64,000 nucleotides of DNA from Aselliscus stoliczkanus (GCA_033961575.1 CM066729.1:95607001-95671000), one strand, 5' to 3'. Positions 35,600 through 47,785 are shown, counted from the stretch's first letter. Notes: generated by a model from the sequence alone, not told the origin. A program made the numbers and translations.

Positions 35600-35910
35600 T
35601 TCCTGTTATGCTCTTTCCTGTCTCAGTGTAGCTCAGTCATACTCCATACATAACCTCTTTAGCTCCTACTCAGCTTCCACGTCTTAGATTAGTGGAAGCT
35701 CTCTTTGGAGAGTCTAATTTTGCAGCCTCTGGTCGTTGGAGATCCTTGTACTTGCTCCAGTTATATTGCATTTGCCTGGCATGATTACACTGATTGTCTG
35801 GTAATATCATCGTCTTCCACAATAAAGGAATGTTCCAGGAGAGCCAGAACTAAGACTTGCTTATCACTATATTCTCAGATCCTGGCATATGCACTCTTTC
35901 ACTTGATCAA
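35600..35910 (+). mobile_element. L2 LINE 3' fragment
   Basis: Diverged L2 text: 'ttagtggaagctctctttgg', 'cttccacaataaaggaatg', 'ctaagacttgcttatcact' and 'ttctcagatcctggcatatg'. Lower certainty at the left. Confidence 0.5.
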
Positions 35911-36823
35911 TCTTAATTTTCTGAAGGCCTACCAAGTGCGAGGCAGTGTTTGGAGCACTGGAAATAGAATCATGTACCAAGCAGATAGGTACACATGGGT
36001 TAACAAAAAAAGGAGAAACATAAGTTCAAACTGATGTATGTTTTATAACATACGTTATGAGAAAAGAATACGGATGTAATTCAGAGTGATTGGATGTGAG
36101 TGTGATGGCAAATGTGAATTAGTGGAGTATTAATTAATGGGTAGGAGTGAAGCAGGAAACAGTAAGGCCAGAGAGTCAAATACTAGCTACTCTTATACCT
36201 CTAAATGTCTAAGCCTCTACCCCTCTAGGATATCTGTTTAGTGCTCTCCTGGTCCTTATTTTTCTCTCACCTCCAGTCATCTAAATATCCACCAAATATA
36301 AAATGACTTTTAAACTTATGTTTCTTTATGGTCTTATGTTTTTATTGGTTTCTTGGGGTTTTGAAATATAGAATTAGAAATAATTCATAAAAGTTTTTAA
36401 TTTCTTTTTTATTTTTGTTTGCTTTAAAATAGCTTCATTTTTTTGGTAGAATCAAATATCCATATGACATCCCAAGTACCATGGTGCTTGATAGGAAATT
36501 GTTACTGGAAGGGACAATGTTATTAACACTATATTGGTCAATACTGATGACCTCATATGCATATTTTCATTGAAACTTCTTCATTTTACTATTACTTTTT
36601 AATAATGTATTAGTCTATATTAGAATTTCCCATCAACAGGATATAGAAGAGTCATATAATAAATGGAGTCCTAGCTCAGATGTGTTCATGGTCCTCTCCA
36701 GGAGTCCTCACCTCCATCCCAAGTGTATAGTTGGAATACACATATTTGGTGGTTGGCAAAAGCCCGACTTCAGTTTCTTTGCCTATAGTGTAAGAGCTAA
36801 CACAGTAAGGAAGACCAAGTAGG
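35911..36823. other. Unassigned DNA
   Basis: A short piece at 35920-36000 (aggcctaccaagtgcgagg) recalls the LINE 3' end seen at 1401. Nothing else recognised. Confidence 0.5.
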
Positions 36824-36831
36824 AGTCTTTT

Positions 36832-36960
36832 GGTTTTTTGTTTTTTCTTTTTTTTTCTTTTTTTAATTAAAGTTTATTGGGGTGAGAAATGTTATTAAAG
36901 TTACATAGGTTTCAGGTGTACAATTCTGTAATACATTATCTATATATCACATTGTGTGGA
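36832..36960 (-). mobile_element. Young 5'-truncated L1 3' end
   Basis: On the minus strand: ACACAATGTGATATATAGAT, then 'GTACACCTGAAACCTATG', CCCCAATAAACTTTAATT and a poly(A) tail. The AATAAA and tail are intact and the match to bat-type L1 3' ends, as I recall them, is close. The flanks agtctttt (36824-36831 and 36961-36968) form a probable short TSD. Confidence 0.5.
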
Positions 36961-37039
36961 AGTCTTTTAAACTGACCCCACAGCTTATATAGTAAATTAA
37001 AAATAGTACTGTATTTGTGACACTTTTAAAGGACTATAG

Positions 37040-37149
37040 GGGCTGGCCCAGTAGCACAGTGGTTAAGCGCTGGCTTGGGAAGCCAGCGGCCCCGGTTCGG
37101 TCCCACATATGAGGGCCAGTGACACTGCCCTCAAAAAAAAAAAAATTTA
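37040..37149 (+). mobile_element. tRNA-derived SINE, short form
   Basis: Head intact: agtagcacagtggttaagcg, then the arm ctggcttgggaagccag and the B box ggttcggtccc (one base short). TSD aaaggactatag at 37028-37039 and 37150-37161. Short A tail. Confidence 0.5.
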
Positions 37150-37400
37150 AAAGGACTATAGAACACAGATGTAGTGATTTGTTTAAATTAATTTAAAGGT
37201 GATGTTTTATAGGCAGGGACTAACTCACATGAATACAATGTACAAAAGACCAAGGTGTGCATCAGGCTTGTCCCATATTAATCTATGGGATCTTTCCAAT
37301 TCCAAGAATATTTTGCCCTACTGCTTCTGTGGGTGGCCTCCTCAGTATCAGGGTGCTTTGCAACTGATAAATGGATATCGTTGAATCAAAACAAAATGGA

Positions 37401-37521
37401 GGGCCGGAAGAGTGGCCCAGTGGTTAAGCGCTGGCTTGGGACGCCAGCGGCCCTGGTTCGGATTCCATATATGAGGGCCAGTGACACTGCTCTCTAAAGA
37501 AAGAAAAAAGAAAAAAAAAAA
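37401..37521 (+). mobile_element. tRNA-derived SINE, short form
   Basis: Lies 250 bp from the previous copy in the same orientation. The arm reads ctggcttgggacgccag (one mismatch) and the tail is (AAAG)-like. I see no clear target-site duplication. Confidence 0.5.
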
Positions 37522-37529
37522 GAGGTGAG

Positions 37530-39200
37530 TATTAGAAAGGAATTTCTCATCCATATTGAATAAAGTTAGTGAAACATCCATGATCCTAATAGAAAAAGCC
37601 TTTAAAATCATCAAAATGTTTATTTTCTCCTAGTACAGTGATTCTTCTACTTTGTGGAAAAGGTAATCACAAACACCATCTTGCTATCCAAAATTACTCG
37701 GTGCTCTAAGCTTCATTTTGACCACCTATTTCCTTAATTATCTATCACATTTCAATCTTGCAGTTCTTTGGCTATTCATAGATCTGATATTTATTTAAAA
37801 CTTCCCAATCACCCTGGTGGGCATGGGTTTCTTCATATTTCCTAAGCCATTCTTTTAATAGTATTCCATTCAATTATTTCTCCAGATTTGTTTCTGTTAT
37901 AAATCCTCTAGAACTTGTAAAATTGATCATTATTGACTTGGTGAAGAAAATCCTGCTCTGATGGCCTGATTTCTGCATCATCTAATATATGGTTTGGAAA
38001 TTTACAAATTGATATTTACATATCAAAATTATGAATAAACACTATATTATATAAAGCAGAAATCATGTGAGCATTCTGCATGGTACAGACTTGATAAATA
38101 TCAAATGACTACATCCAATTTAAAATAGCATTTGCTCACATCCTGAGTCTATATAAATAGCTGTGTTTTGTTCTTGAAGATGAGAAGGTGACTCATGATT
38201 ATGAACTTTAACATATCTCTGGCTGATTGAAAAGAAAATGTGCATGCCAAATGAGCCCTATGTAGGTATGACATTTAATAATTTTCTGTTACTGGCTATG
38301 GCTAAGAAAGGTTTGTTGTCATTTTTGTTGTTTTGGGCACCGTCTATCTAGTAACCTAACTAGTCCCCAGAAACTTTTCCAGCTGGGAAAAGGAAGGAAA
38401 TCGGATACACAGAAAGCCACAATTCATTTCTCATGAAAAAGAAATCACCATACTATATACTTAAATTATGTGGGTTTTTTCTTTTTTTTTTTTTAAGCAG
38501 TGGAAGTGAAAAACAACAACAATGTTTTTTATGATGTTTATATCCTATAGATAATTCCAATCTTGGTGAGGAGCTAACATGGAAAATGCTAGTTACCTAC
38601 TTAGATTTCTGATCAGCACATGAATAGTCAGCTGGGCTTTTGCTGTGATTAAAAGATGTCAAAGAAAATGTTTTTAGGATGCAAAACTCTATATTAAACA
38701 TCTCATCAGGAAAGATCCCATGTTTAGTGTTTTGAAATACTGTAAAAACAAACCCCCAAACCCAACTCAGAACACTTCTCTGTCTAGGTAGAAACTCCAT
38801 AATCACTATAGTTTTTCAGTAGGTAAGACATTTGATATTTATTTTACATTTAGTTTTCACTTAATTTATTAATCTTTTTTCTCTGATGAAAATTTATATC
38901 TAGTTACTTAAAGCATTTATACCTTTATTTCAAAGAATAAAGGATAAAAAAAAGGAGGCTATATTTTCCACAAGTCAGTGGCTGCCTAGGAACAACCTAT
39001 TTACCCATGTAACACTCACTTAATGGTGATGATTTTCAGTTTATTAATTAATGTCCTGAATGTTTAAATTTAGTTCTTTATAAGCAAATAATATATAATT
39101 AATTTGCTTACTAAGGGATAATAGTATACTGTCTTCAACATGGCATCTATCAGAATAAAAATCAAGATAAATTTGAGAGTTTTTTAAAGCTATACTAATT
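37530..39200. other. Unassigned AT-rich DNA
   Basis: No gene or repeat family recognised. Confidence 0.5.
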
Positions 39201-39217
39201 CTAAGATGTCTTATCTG

Positions 39218-39251
<34 letters not shown>
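39218..39251. repeat. (TA)n microsatellite
   Basis: About 16 TA units. Confidence 0.5.
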
Positions 39252-39255
<4 letters not shown>

Positions 39256-39392
39256 AAAATACATACATACATGTATATTTTAAGGGTAAATATCAGCCTT
39301 GACAGATTAAGATTTACAAGTCTTTGAGATGATCATCATGTCTTTGCCTTAACAAAACTAAAATCAAACAAACAAGTCTATGAGATCTGATT

Positions 39393-39395
<3 letters not shown>

Positions 39396-39435
<40 letters not shown>

Positions 39436-39537
39436 TTTTTGAGGGCAGTGTCACTGGCCCTCATATGTGGGACCTGAACCGGGGCCTCTGGCTTCCCAAG
39501 CCAGTGCTTAACCATCACGCCACTAGGCCGGCCCTGG
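39396..39537 (-). mobile_element. tRNA-derived SINE, short form, (TAAA)n tail
   Basis: TSD gatctgatttta at 39384-39395 and 39538-39549. The tail is a clean tetranucleotide repeat, (TTTA)n on the plus strand, to about 39437. Confidence 0.5.
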
Positions 39538-40028
39538 GATCTGATTTTAAATACTAAAATGAAAATGATCAATCCCAATGCCATAGGTGATAAATGATAA
39601 ATATGACATATTTATACATACATCAGTAAAATGTAAAATATGAAAATCTTTCCCAAATTTTCATAGCTTCTCATATCCCAAACAATTAGAATTTTAATTA
39701 ATGGTAAAAATTAGAATTTGTGAGAACACACATACTGTGCATCATGATAATAAACAGCTTCCTAAAAGTTAGGTTAGATATTTTCAATAATGGCAGACAG
39801 TTTTCTGCATTTTGTATTAGAAAAAGAGGTATATTTCAAATACTTTGTAATCTTGAGAGGAAATATTTTCCTGGCAATAGTTTTTAAAATATTTGTTAAA
39901 CATAACTAGTATTTTAAAATTTCCAAAGATCATTACTTCCACAACTTAAATATTATAAAACCAATTTAGTGAAAATCCCGAAAGCATTCCATATTACAGT
40001 TGTGACTACATATGAATTCAAGGTGTTG

Positions 40029-40029
<1 letters not shown>

Positions 40030-40072
<43 letters not shown>
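40030..40072. repeat. (GT)n microsatellite
   Basis: About 20 GT units, in a cluster with the neighbouring TA, TTTA and CT repeats. Confidence 0.5.
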
Positions 40073-40073
<1 letters not shown>

Positions 40074-40301
40074 TGTTATACATATTCTCACATTATACTC
40101 GTATATGTGAAAACTCCTTCCAACACTTTCAGTTTTTCTATCCTTCCAAGTATTTCTTTTCCTTTTTTTTATATTTAATTTTTTTCTCCTTACTTCTTCC
40201 TGTTGTTTAAACCAGTAACAATTAGGGATAATAACAACCATTTGTGAAATGTTAAAATTTAAGAAAACCTTGGAAAATGTAAAGCAAATATTGAAAACGA
40301 T

Positions 40302-40306
40302 CCTCT

Positions 40307-40387
<81 letters not shown>

Positions 40388-40425
40388 TCTCCCTCTCTCC
40401 CTCTCCCTCTCCCTCTCACTGTAAA
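40302..40425. repeat. (CT)n microsatellite
   Basis: More than 30 uninterrupted CT units (about 40313-40382) followed by CCCTCT variants. A long pure pyrimidine strand that could form triplex DNA. Confidence 0.5.
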
Positions 40426-41052
40426 AAATTGAGGGAGAAGTGAAACATCAATTCCCAAAAGAGTTACTTTTTCCAACGTGCTGAAAGTCAATTCAACAAG
40501 TATTTATTGAACTTCTTCTAGACTTGCCCTTGGGGATGCTGTGATATAAAATCAAAAATTTCCCCAAAGGTAACACTTGATTCATTTTGATTTAAACTGG
40601 CAGTGAGAGTCTACTCAAGGTTGCATTTGCTTTTTATATATAAATATTTTCCACAGTTTGAGTTTTCACATATACCAGTGCTTGAGTCTTAAAATTCTGG
40701 TATTTTTTTTTCCTAGATCATTCTATAAAAAAAGAAACTATGAAAATGGTAGTAATTAAAAGGTTATTTATATGAGAATCTGTTGATTCTCTGTAATATC
40801 AGGAGAATATTATTCTTTTGCTAATTGAATGGCACCTTTTGTTTATATTTTATTTTACTTTGCTATATTTTGAAATATATTGCTTGCCAATGTAGTAATA
40901 ATAAAAAGACTATTGAATTAATTTATTCATTCAGTAAATATTTAGAGAGCACCTGAGCTTTTCCAGGGATTGTACTGAGTGCAGAATTTGCCAGAAGACT
41001 CAAATTTCAGTAAACATAAAAAAGAAAAAAACTAGAAACATTGTGGAAAGTT

Positions 41053-41518
41053 TTTTTGTTTGTTTGTTTGTTTTTTATATTGAGGAATGGAGGGAGAAGA
41101 ACAGCATTGGAGAACTGGGGAAGGGGAATGGACAATTTGCTGTCCTTTTGTTCTTCAGTCTAGTTGTGGAGGACGTTGCTTCATTGGCCCATGTTGGTAT
41201 CATCATTGTGCTCTTCTCGGGTGAGGCAGATTGGTTGTCGGCCTCTGGACGGCCTCTCACAGTGGCTCTTGGCAGCTCACACTGGCTGCCAGGGGCTCAG
41301 GCTGGCTGCCGGCCACTCACTGTAGCCTATGGCAGCCCACTGCAGCAGGGGCTGCAGCTATGCCCACCCAGGGACTCACGCAGCCCAGCTCCAGGTGGAG
41401 CTGTTGTTCACCACCTTAGCTGTAGAGGACAGTGTCACTGGCCCTCATATGTGGGATCCAGACCGGGGCCGCTGGCATCCCAAGCCAGCTCTTAAACAAT
41501 GCACCACTCAGCCTGCCA
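41053..41518 (-). mobile_element. tRNA-derived SINE, full-length long form
   Basis: Best-preserved long copy. It has head, body and the tail block 'GGACAGCAAATTGTCCATTC', with a (CAAA)-like A tail (plus strand 41053-41073). TSD gaaagtt at 41046-41052 and 41519-41525. The 150-codon plus-strand frame at 41043-41495 is the reverse of this SINE and not a gene. Confidence 0.5.
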
Positions 41519-41539
41519 GAAAGTTATTTTAATATACAT

Positions 41540-42680
41540 AATCAAACAGTTTTATGATAAAATACGTATTTACTGGGAAATGAGGAAACTTAATTTTGCT
41601 TAATTGAAAGAACACAAGGATGATGGGATTTTTCTTAGATATGTTAATATAATGGATCTTCCTTTGAATCAAAGAAATGCAACCATAGGAGAAGGAAAAA
41701 TGGGTGCAATAATATTTGTTTTTTTTTTCTTTATCCTTTTCTAATAAAAGAGACAGGAAAGAAAGGAATTATAGAAATCCATAAATAATTCTATAAAAGT
41801 TAAAAAAAGTGTGGAACATTTGGTTTGTCTTCTGGCCAAACCATTAAGAGGGAATCAGAGAAGGAATAAAAAGGATTAGGATTAATTGCATTTGAATAAA
41901 GACTGAGATTAACAACTACTGTTATTATTATCAAAAATAAAACAACCAAATACAGGAAAGTATGTTTTTTATTCAGATTCAGCACCTTGGGAAAGGAGCA
42001 CCTTTTCTGCAGTGGGTTTCAAAGGAGAAGCTAATATGGAGGAACTGCAGGTGTCCGTAAACAAGGCATAAGAAAGCCAAATGCCCAAAAATGGAGGAGG
42101 AGAAACTGAAATACAGGGCTCCCACCACACTGACAAACGCAGGTTCTGTAGTTTTAAGGGCAGGGAGAAAATGGGCATTTTCAGAAGGGAATTCAGGGGA
42201 TAATAATCCCTCTAACTTTATAAAATATTTTATGGTTTATCTTTACTTACATCCCAATGGTTGTGTGAAAATCTAAGGGAACTTCATCCAACTTCTTTCA
42301 AGGAGCATTTTAGGATAAGATTGAGATTATGAGGCATATAATCTCAATTCCTCAAGTAAGGAATCACAGTGTGCAGTTAATAGAGATAAGCAAGGGTTTG
42401 AGTTTCTAAAAAATGGGGTGGGTAATGGAAAAGTGAAGGTGCCTAGAGGACCTTAGAAGTCAGGCAGAATTTCCAGCATTAAGATTGGTAAATTAAAAAA
42501 AAGAATTGAGGAGCGACTACTGCTTCATGGAGGGAGCACAGGTCAGGGATACCAAGTGTAGGATGAAACTAATTCCAGATTTCCTCCCTCTCTACCCCCC
42601 TCCTCCTATCTCATCCCCAATGGCCAGGATTGTCTCTGTCTGGTGGCTTGGTTAGAAAGGAATAAAGCACCATAAAGGTG
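41540..42680. other. Unassigned DNA with a possible LTR piece
   Basis: At 41960-42215 the text 'tttttattcagattcagcac' followed by 'ttgggaaaggagcacc' could be the R/U5 end of an LTR read in reverse. No ends found. The rest is unassigned. Confidence 0.5.
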
Positions 42681-42689
42681 AGATAGTAA

Positions 42690-42925
42690 AGCCCAATAAT
42701 GCTTAGCACGTTCTCTGGAATCAGGCCTCTTGGGTGTGAAGCTCCACTTCACTTACTACTTATATAATCCAGGTGAAGTATATCAACTCTCTAGGACTCA
42801 GTTTTCAGTATAAGATGGGAATAATAATAGTGCCTACATCCAGGACTTTTGTGAGAATTAAAATTTAATCCATGTTAAGATGCAGCACTGTGTCCAGCCC
42901 ATGGTAAGTATTTCATAAGTGATAA
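42690..42925 (+). mobile_element. MIR SINE
   Basis: Diverged but ordered: 'ttctctggaatcaggcctc', 'cttactacttatataatcc', 'ctaggactcagttttcagta', 'gggaataataatagtgccta' and 'cagcccatggtaagtat'. Confidence 0.5.
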
Positions 42926-42929
42926 CTTA

Positions 42930-43903
42930 TTCATTCACTGTAGGTAGGAAAAGCACGGCAGAAGGCAGGATGAGAACAAATGGAGTAACTCCTGTGTTAT
43001 TTCTGTACTCTTCAAATTTTAGTTGAGGTTTGACATAAAAAATAATAGCTTAAGTTTGCATAATGCCAGACACAAGCAACGCAAGATAGATCATCTGCTA
43101 TCCTTATTGCCAGTCTCTCCTTTGCATTTCATAGAATTAGGTCCCATCTAAATAGAGGAATCATTAATTCAGATATTGATATATCCTTGTAATAAGATGT
43201 GTACATCTTAAGAATATTGGTAGAAGTTCTTAATTCCTTTCAAAACTTGCACAATTGAAGATGCTATAATTGGCATTCACATTCTAAACATAAGGAAACC
43301 AGGGATAGAGGGCTTGGGATGTTATTTTGAAAAGTGACTAAATGCTCCGTTTTGAAGTACATAAATAGAGTTTATGTCTACTGAGGCATTGACTTATTTC
43401 AATGAACATAACTGAAAATTTTCACAATCATATCCTTGAACTTCAAAAAGAAATTTTTATTTAGATGCATTTTACATTTTATGTGTGAGTATCATTAAAG
43501 AATAATTTCGACAGTAACAACTATTCATGTATTCAAGTGCAAATATTATTTTAAAATAAATGGGATTAATGATTAGAAGAAAACAAGCTTTGGGGAAAGA
43601 AATAGAATTAAAAGAATGACAGTACAAGAGAAGCTAGTTACTATCAACCAATATCTCCAATATAATAGAAAATAAAATCCTGGTTCAAACATAGTTTTGT
43701 CCCAAAAGTATATTGTGTTTTATGTATATTTAGAAGAAAACTAATTGGTTTTAATATTATGAAGGAAGGACTGTGATGGCGGCAAGAGTGCCCACTTCCT
43801 GTAGATGATGTATAAGCCAAGTCTGAGCGTGGAGATGCGTGGTGCTTTGGGGTTTCCCTGTGGAAAAGTATGATCTAGATTCTAATGAGAAAGACACTAA
43901 ATG
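42930..43903. other. Unassigned AT-rich DNA
   Basis: No gene or repeat family recognised. Confidence 0.5.
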
Positions 43904-43917
43904 CAAACCTGGTTTGA

Positions 43918-44028
43918 TCTTAACTTTTTTTTTTGAGGGCAGTGTCACTGGCCCTTACATGTAGGACCGCACCATGGCCACTGGCTTCCCAAGCCAGCGC
44001 TTAACCACTGCGTAACTCGGCCGGCCCA
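43918..44028 (-). mobile_element. tRNA-derived SINE, short form
   Basis: TSD caaacctggtttga at 43904-43917 and 44029-44042. Small deletions in the B-box region (ggaccgcacc) probably kill the internal promoter. Confidence 0.5.
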
Positions 44029-44585
44029 CAAACCTGGTTTGAGTAAAAAAAAAATACACAAAAGAGAAGGCTTTGATCTGTCTAAACAGTATAAATCCAA
44101 TCATGGATGTTTGAGGATTGCTGGTATACTACAGGGCTGCTAGTCTCCTCTCAGTTTATTGGTCATGGCAAGTAAGTGAATTTTAGTGGACTCCTAGTGT
44201 TGCCTCTCCAGCTGATCAATATTGCAATAAATGGATATTCAATTTATGAACTCATTTCCTTAGTACTGCTTATGAATTGAAATAAGATCGCAATAACCTG
44301 TTTCTTAACCAAACTGCTTTCCTTTTCTACACAGATAAATAGGAAAACTCCCAGGGTGAAGGGAAAATCATCACAAAATGCACATGCTATTTGCAACGCT
44401 TCTGACTTTCTAATTAAGAGTTTATGCTCTCTCTCCATGATCTTCCTTGAGACTTACCCCAAGCCCATTGTGTGAGTGTGCGAAGGAAGAACCAATACAA
44501 ACACGCCCCTATTTAAACATGTTTTGCTATGCATTTGTTATGGGAGGTTGTGATTTGCTCCTATCAGTGGTCACACATAACTTAC

Positions 44586-44690
44586 TTTTTTTTTTTGAGG
44601 GCAGTGTCACTGGCCCTCATATGTGGGATTCGAACCGGGGCCGCTGGCTTCCCAAGCCAGCGCTCAACCACCACGCCACTCGGCCGGCCC
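44586..44690 (-). mobile_element. tRNA-derived SINE, short form, inner copy of a nested pair
   Basis: Intact head: ggccgagtggcgtggtggtt on the minus strand, B box GGTTCGAATCC, the best match to a true tRNA B box in this window. It lies between the left TSD and the body of the second SINE, probably inside that SINE's A tail. Confidence 0.5.
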
Positions 44691-44711
44691 AAAAAAAAAT
44701 GTTACACTTTC

Positions 44712-44855
44712 TTTTTTTTTTTTTTTTTTTAAGCTGAGCCATCCTGCTGGCTGTTGGCAGCTCAGCTTGGGCTGGGCATCGAACTGCTGTTGTTCAGAGC
44801 TCAGCTCACACTCTTGAGTGAGCTCTTAACCAACTGAGCCACTCAGCTGGCCCTA
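44712..44855 (-). mobile_element. Second tRNA-derived SINE family (outer element)
   Basis: On the minus strand: GGGCCAGCTGAGTGGCTCAG, TTGGTTAAGAGCTCACTCAA, then AGCAGTTCGATGCCC (B box-like) and GGATGGCTCAGCTT with an A tail. It differs from the common SINE here in its arm and body. The TSD acataacttactttt (44575-44589 and 44856-44870) encloses both SINEs, so this element inserted first and the short SINE later. Confidence 0.5.
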
Positions 44856-44870
44856 ACATAACTTACTTTT

Positions 44871-46900
44871 GTTGTTGTTATCCAGAGTTAGTGAAAAGTA
44901 ATTTCATGCATGTGAGGCCACAGTTAGAGAACTGGAGTGTTTTCTTTCTAATTATTATGTCAGAGAAGGGATGCTTGGGCTGTGGTTCCTATCCTGGCAT
45001 ATGGACCCTAGCATTTAATAGCATACATATCACCTACATAGACTTTCCTGATGCATGCCACCTCCCCACAATGTTCTGAGGAAGTCAATATAATATCCGG
45101 GGACTACTGTTCAGTCCATTTAAGCACAAACTTGCTCACCTTTCCTGAAGAATCTCCTGCGAAATTTTCATAAAATCATGAAAGGAGCTCTGGGCCAGAG
45201 AGGGGAGCAGTTTGAGTCTCGGACTATTTTAAACCTCGAATCAGGTAACAAACTGCCCCTTCAACTATTTTCCTCCCTTTCACTAAACCTGAAAAACACT
45301 CCTACTTGCTCTGCTGGCAGTGTTATACCCAGCTCATAAAAATGAGATGCACTACTCCGTTTATCTAGGCCTGATTATGTTGGAAGGCAGCTAATAGCAA
45401 AAGTGAGCCCTGTATATTGAACAGCATTGAAGCCCCTGTGATCCAGAGGGGGAAATGTAAAAGACAAAGCTCAATTTATAGAAATAGGCTGAAAATTGTT
45501 GCCATACAGCCATCACAGATCATGTTGCTCAATTTGAGGAAAAAATTTGTATAGCATCAGGCATTGATGGTTTCGGTGCCATTATCCCTGAATACAAGGT
45601 ACAATGACCCTGGCACACATGACTCTCTTAACTGACCCAGTGCCAATCCATGAGTTTTCAACATTCTCTCTCCCTTGATAATTTCTACATGTATTAGGAA
45701 ATACCATGGTTAAAATGCTCAGGCTGAAACAGTTACCTCTATTACCAATTCATCACTGATTTCTAATCATAAAATCCTGGCTATACGCATCCCAGAATAA
45801 AATTTCTTATACTTTTTATTCAGCTATGCCAGTTTTGTGCTGTAATCTTTGTCAAACTCCTGGCTTCTGAATTAAGTTCTTTTCATCAGGGATGCTGGGT
45901 GAGGTTATATGTCACATTCTACCAACACCTTCTGGCCATCCACATTATCCCTTACCCCTAATAAAAATGTGTGAGTTTTATGTCCCCAGAGACTGTTTCA
46001 AAGCTTTTTAAGAGATTTAGTTGAACAGGTCAACTATTATTTGAGCCCCCTCAATTAATGCCTTCCTGGGATGCCATATTTTGGAAATGGCTTTTGCCAT
46101 TTTGACAGAATTTAGCTTTGATATTCAGGCCGATTTGCTCTCCTCCAGCTTTCTCAGCTACCGGGCACTTGAACTTTCACTCACATTTTTCTGCTTAGCT
46201 TCTGCTGACGGGTCTCTCCAGATACCATTCAGTAGACTGACTGAAATATAACCTCACTTCAGGTCAAATGCCTTTAAGCTGAAAACCATTTCCAAGAAGG
46301 ATGAAAATCTTAGATATTTCAAGTTTGTCTATTTGGCAGTGTTGAGATAAGAACAGTGAGTTTTTTTTTTCTCTCTCTCTCTTTTTTGTTTCTGTTTTTG
46401 CTGTCTGAGAGGAAGAGGAGTTCAAATATTCCATAAGTCTCATTGCTGCACATAGAATGTGCATGAAACATAGAATGGAAAACAGGTTGTGACAAATTGA
46501 GTAACCGTTAGAATAATGGATAGGTAAAATGTAGTGTTGACAGATCGAAGCTGTAAGGCATCCTTATTTTAGTTATAAAAATATAATTTTGGATTGAATA
46601 GTTAAAAGTCAGTTTTAGAAATGTGCACTTTCATCGATCAAATAATCTTATACAGCCATGGTTTTTAAAATGTGCATTTGATGGATAAAAATCAAATCAC
46701 ATGAATTTATTCTTAGTAAATTTCCAGAGTGTTTCCCCCACATCATGTCTCAAAATCTCAATGGTATAGTCTCTGCTCTGTTATAATTATCATCAAAAAG
46801 TTGACTTAAAATAAATACATATTATCTATAGATGAAGAGAAGGGAGGAGCCATCATTTTCTCCTTTATTTAATAATTGATCTATAGGGCTAAAAAACATC
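44871..46900. other. Repeat-poor interval
   Basis: No repeat family recognised. 45120-45640 has more balanced composition than its surroundings and may be conserved regulatory DNA. No gene seen. Confidence 0.5.
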
Positions 46901-46914
46901 TTAAAAAGATACAG

Positions 46915-47043
46915 ACAATTTCTTGGGAAATAACTCTGGCATTTTTACTGCATAGAGACAGTTTCTTGGGACATAAGACTCAGGCATTTTTACTGCACAG
47001 AGATAATTTCTGGGGACATAAGACTCAGACATTTTTAGTAGAG
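46915..47043 (+). repeat. Minisatellite, three copies of a ~45-bp unit
   Basis: Copies begin at 46915, 46958 and 47003, each with tttct(t/g)ggga, cat(a)a-actc, ggcatttttactgca and agag. Because one unit is 15 codons, the plus-strand frame 46876-47073 reads a repeating FLLHRDxFxGHKTQ pattern. With no start context or homologue I treat it as non-coding. Confidence 0.5.
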
Positions 47044-47049
47044 GTAAAG

Positions 47050-47785
47050 AGACAGGATGCATGGCCAGAGTGAAGGTGTTAGTGTACTATGACATATAAA
47101 CTCCCCTGGCATCCTTGAGGGAAATAACTTAGCCCAGAAGCTGAGATTAGCAACCACCAGAGGAAGATCAGAGAATGGCTGGGCTGTCTTTACTGGAAGG
47201 GCACAGCCTTGGCGAGTGGGTGAGGTCAGAGAGCTTTCCCTCACTTTTATAATGAAGCCTTCTTTATAATTCTATTTTAGCTAGTTTTGTCTTCACAAAA
47301 CCCATTTCTGAACATTTATCTACCCTGTTTTGCTTATTGTATATCAACTACTCAAAAGAGCACAGATTTTAAAAATAGTAAGAGGTGGTGGCTTTTTTGT
47401 ACTTTTAACATTGTGACTTCATTGATTTACAGGAAAGGGGAAGTGGCATACACAAATGAAATACCTAAAACATCTAAGTTGAATGGTCTATTAATTGAAA
47501 CTCACAGTATTACTTTATGTAGTTTAAAATCTAAGTTTAAGAAATAACCATTTCAGATATTGGAATTAGGCAGGCATCTCTTAAAAAAAAAATCTGTTAA
47601 TGTTTTAACAATGGGAAACCACATATAGCTTAAATTACTTTAAAGTGGAGCTTTTTACTTTTGATTTTGTTCATACTCTAGTCACTCTCTAGTTATGTTA
47701 AGCAATTACTTACTTTTTAAATTTCTTACTTCTAGGTGCTTTCTGGCTATGACATCTAAGCATGGCAAAATCTAAGTTTTTACAG
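47050..47785. other. Unassigned DNA
   Basis: No gene or repeat family recognised. Confidence 0.5.

Noticed and set aside
41043..41495. 150-codon open frame on the plus strand, the longest in the window
   Set aside because: It is the antisense of the full-length SINE at 41053-41518. Similar frames occur over the other long SINE copies (13411-13756, 50914-51234).
46915..47043. Spaced repeats resembling a small CRISPR-like array
   Set aside because: The units are contiguous with no spacers, and the genome is mammalian. It is a minisatellite.
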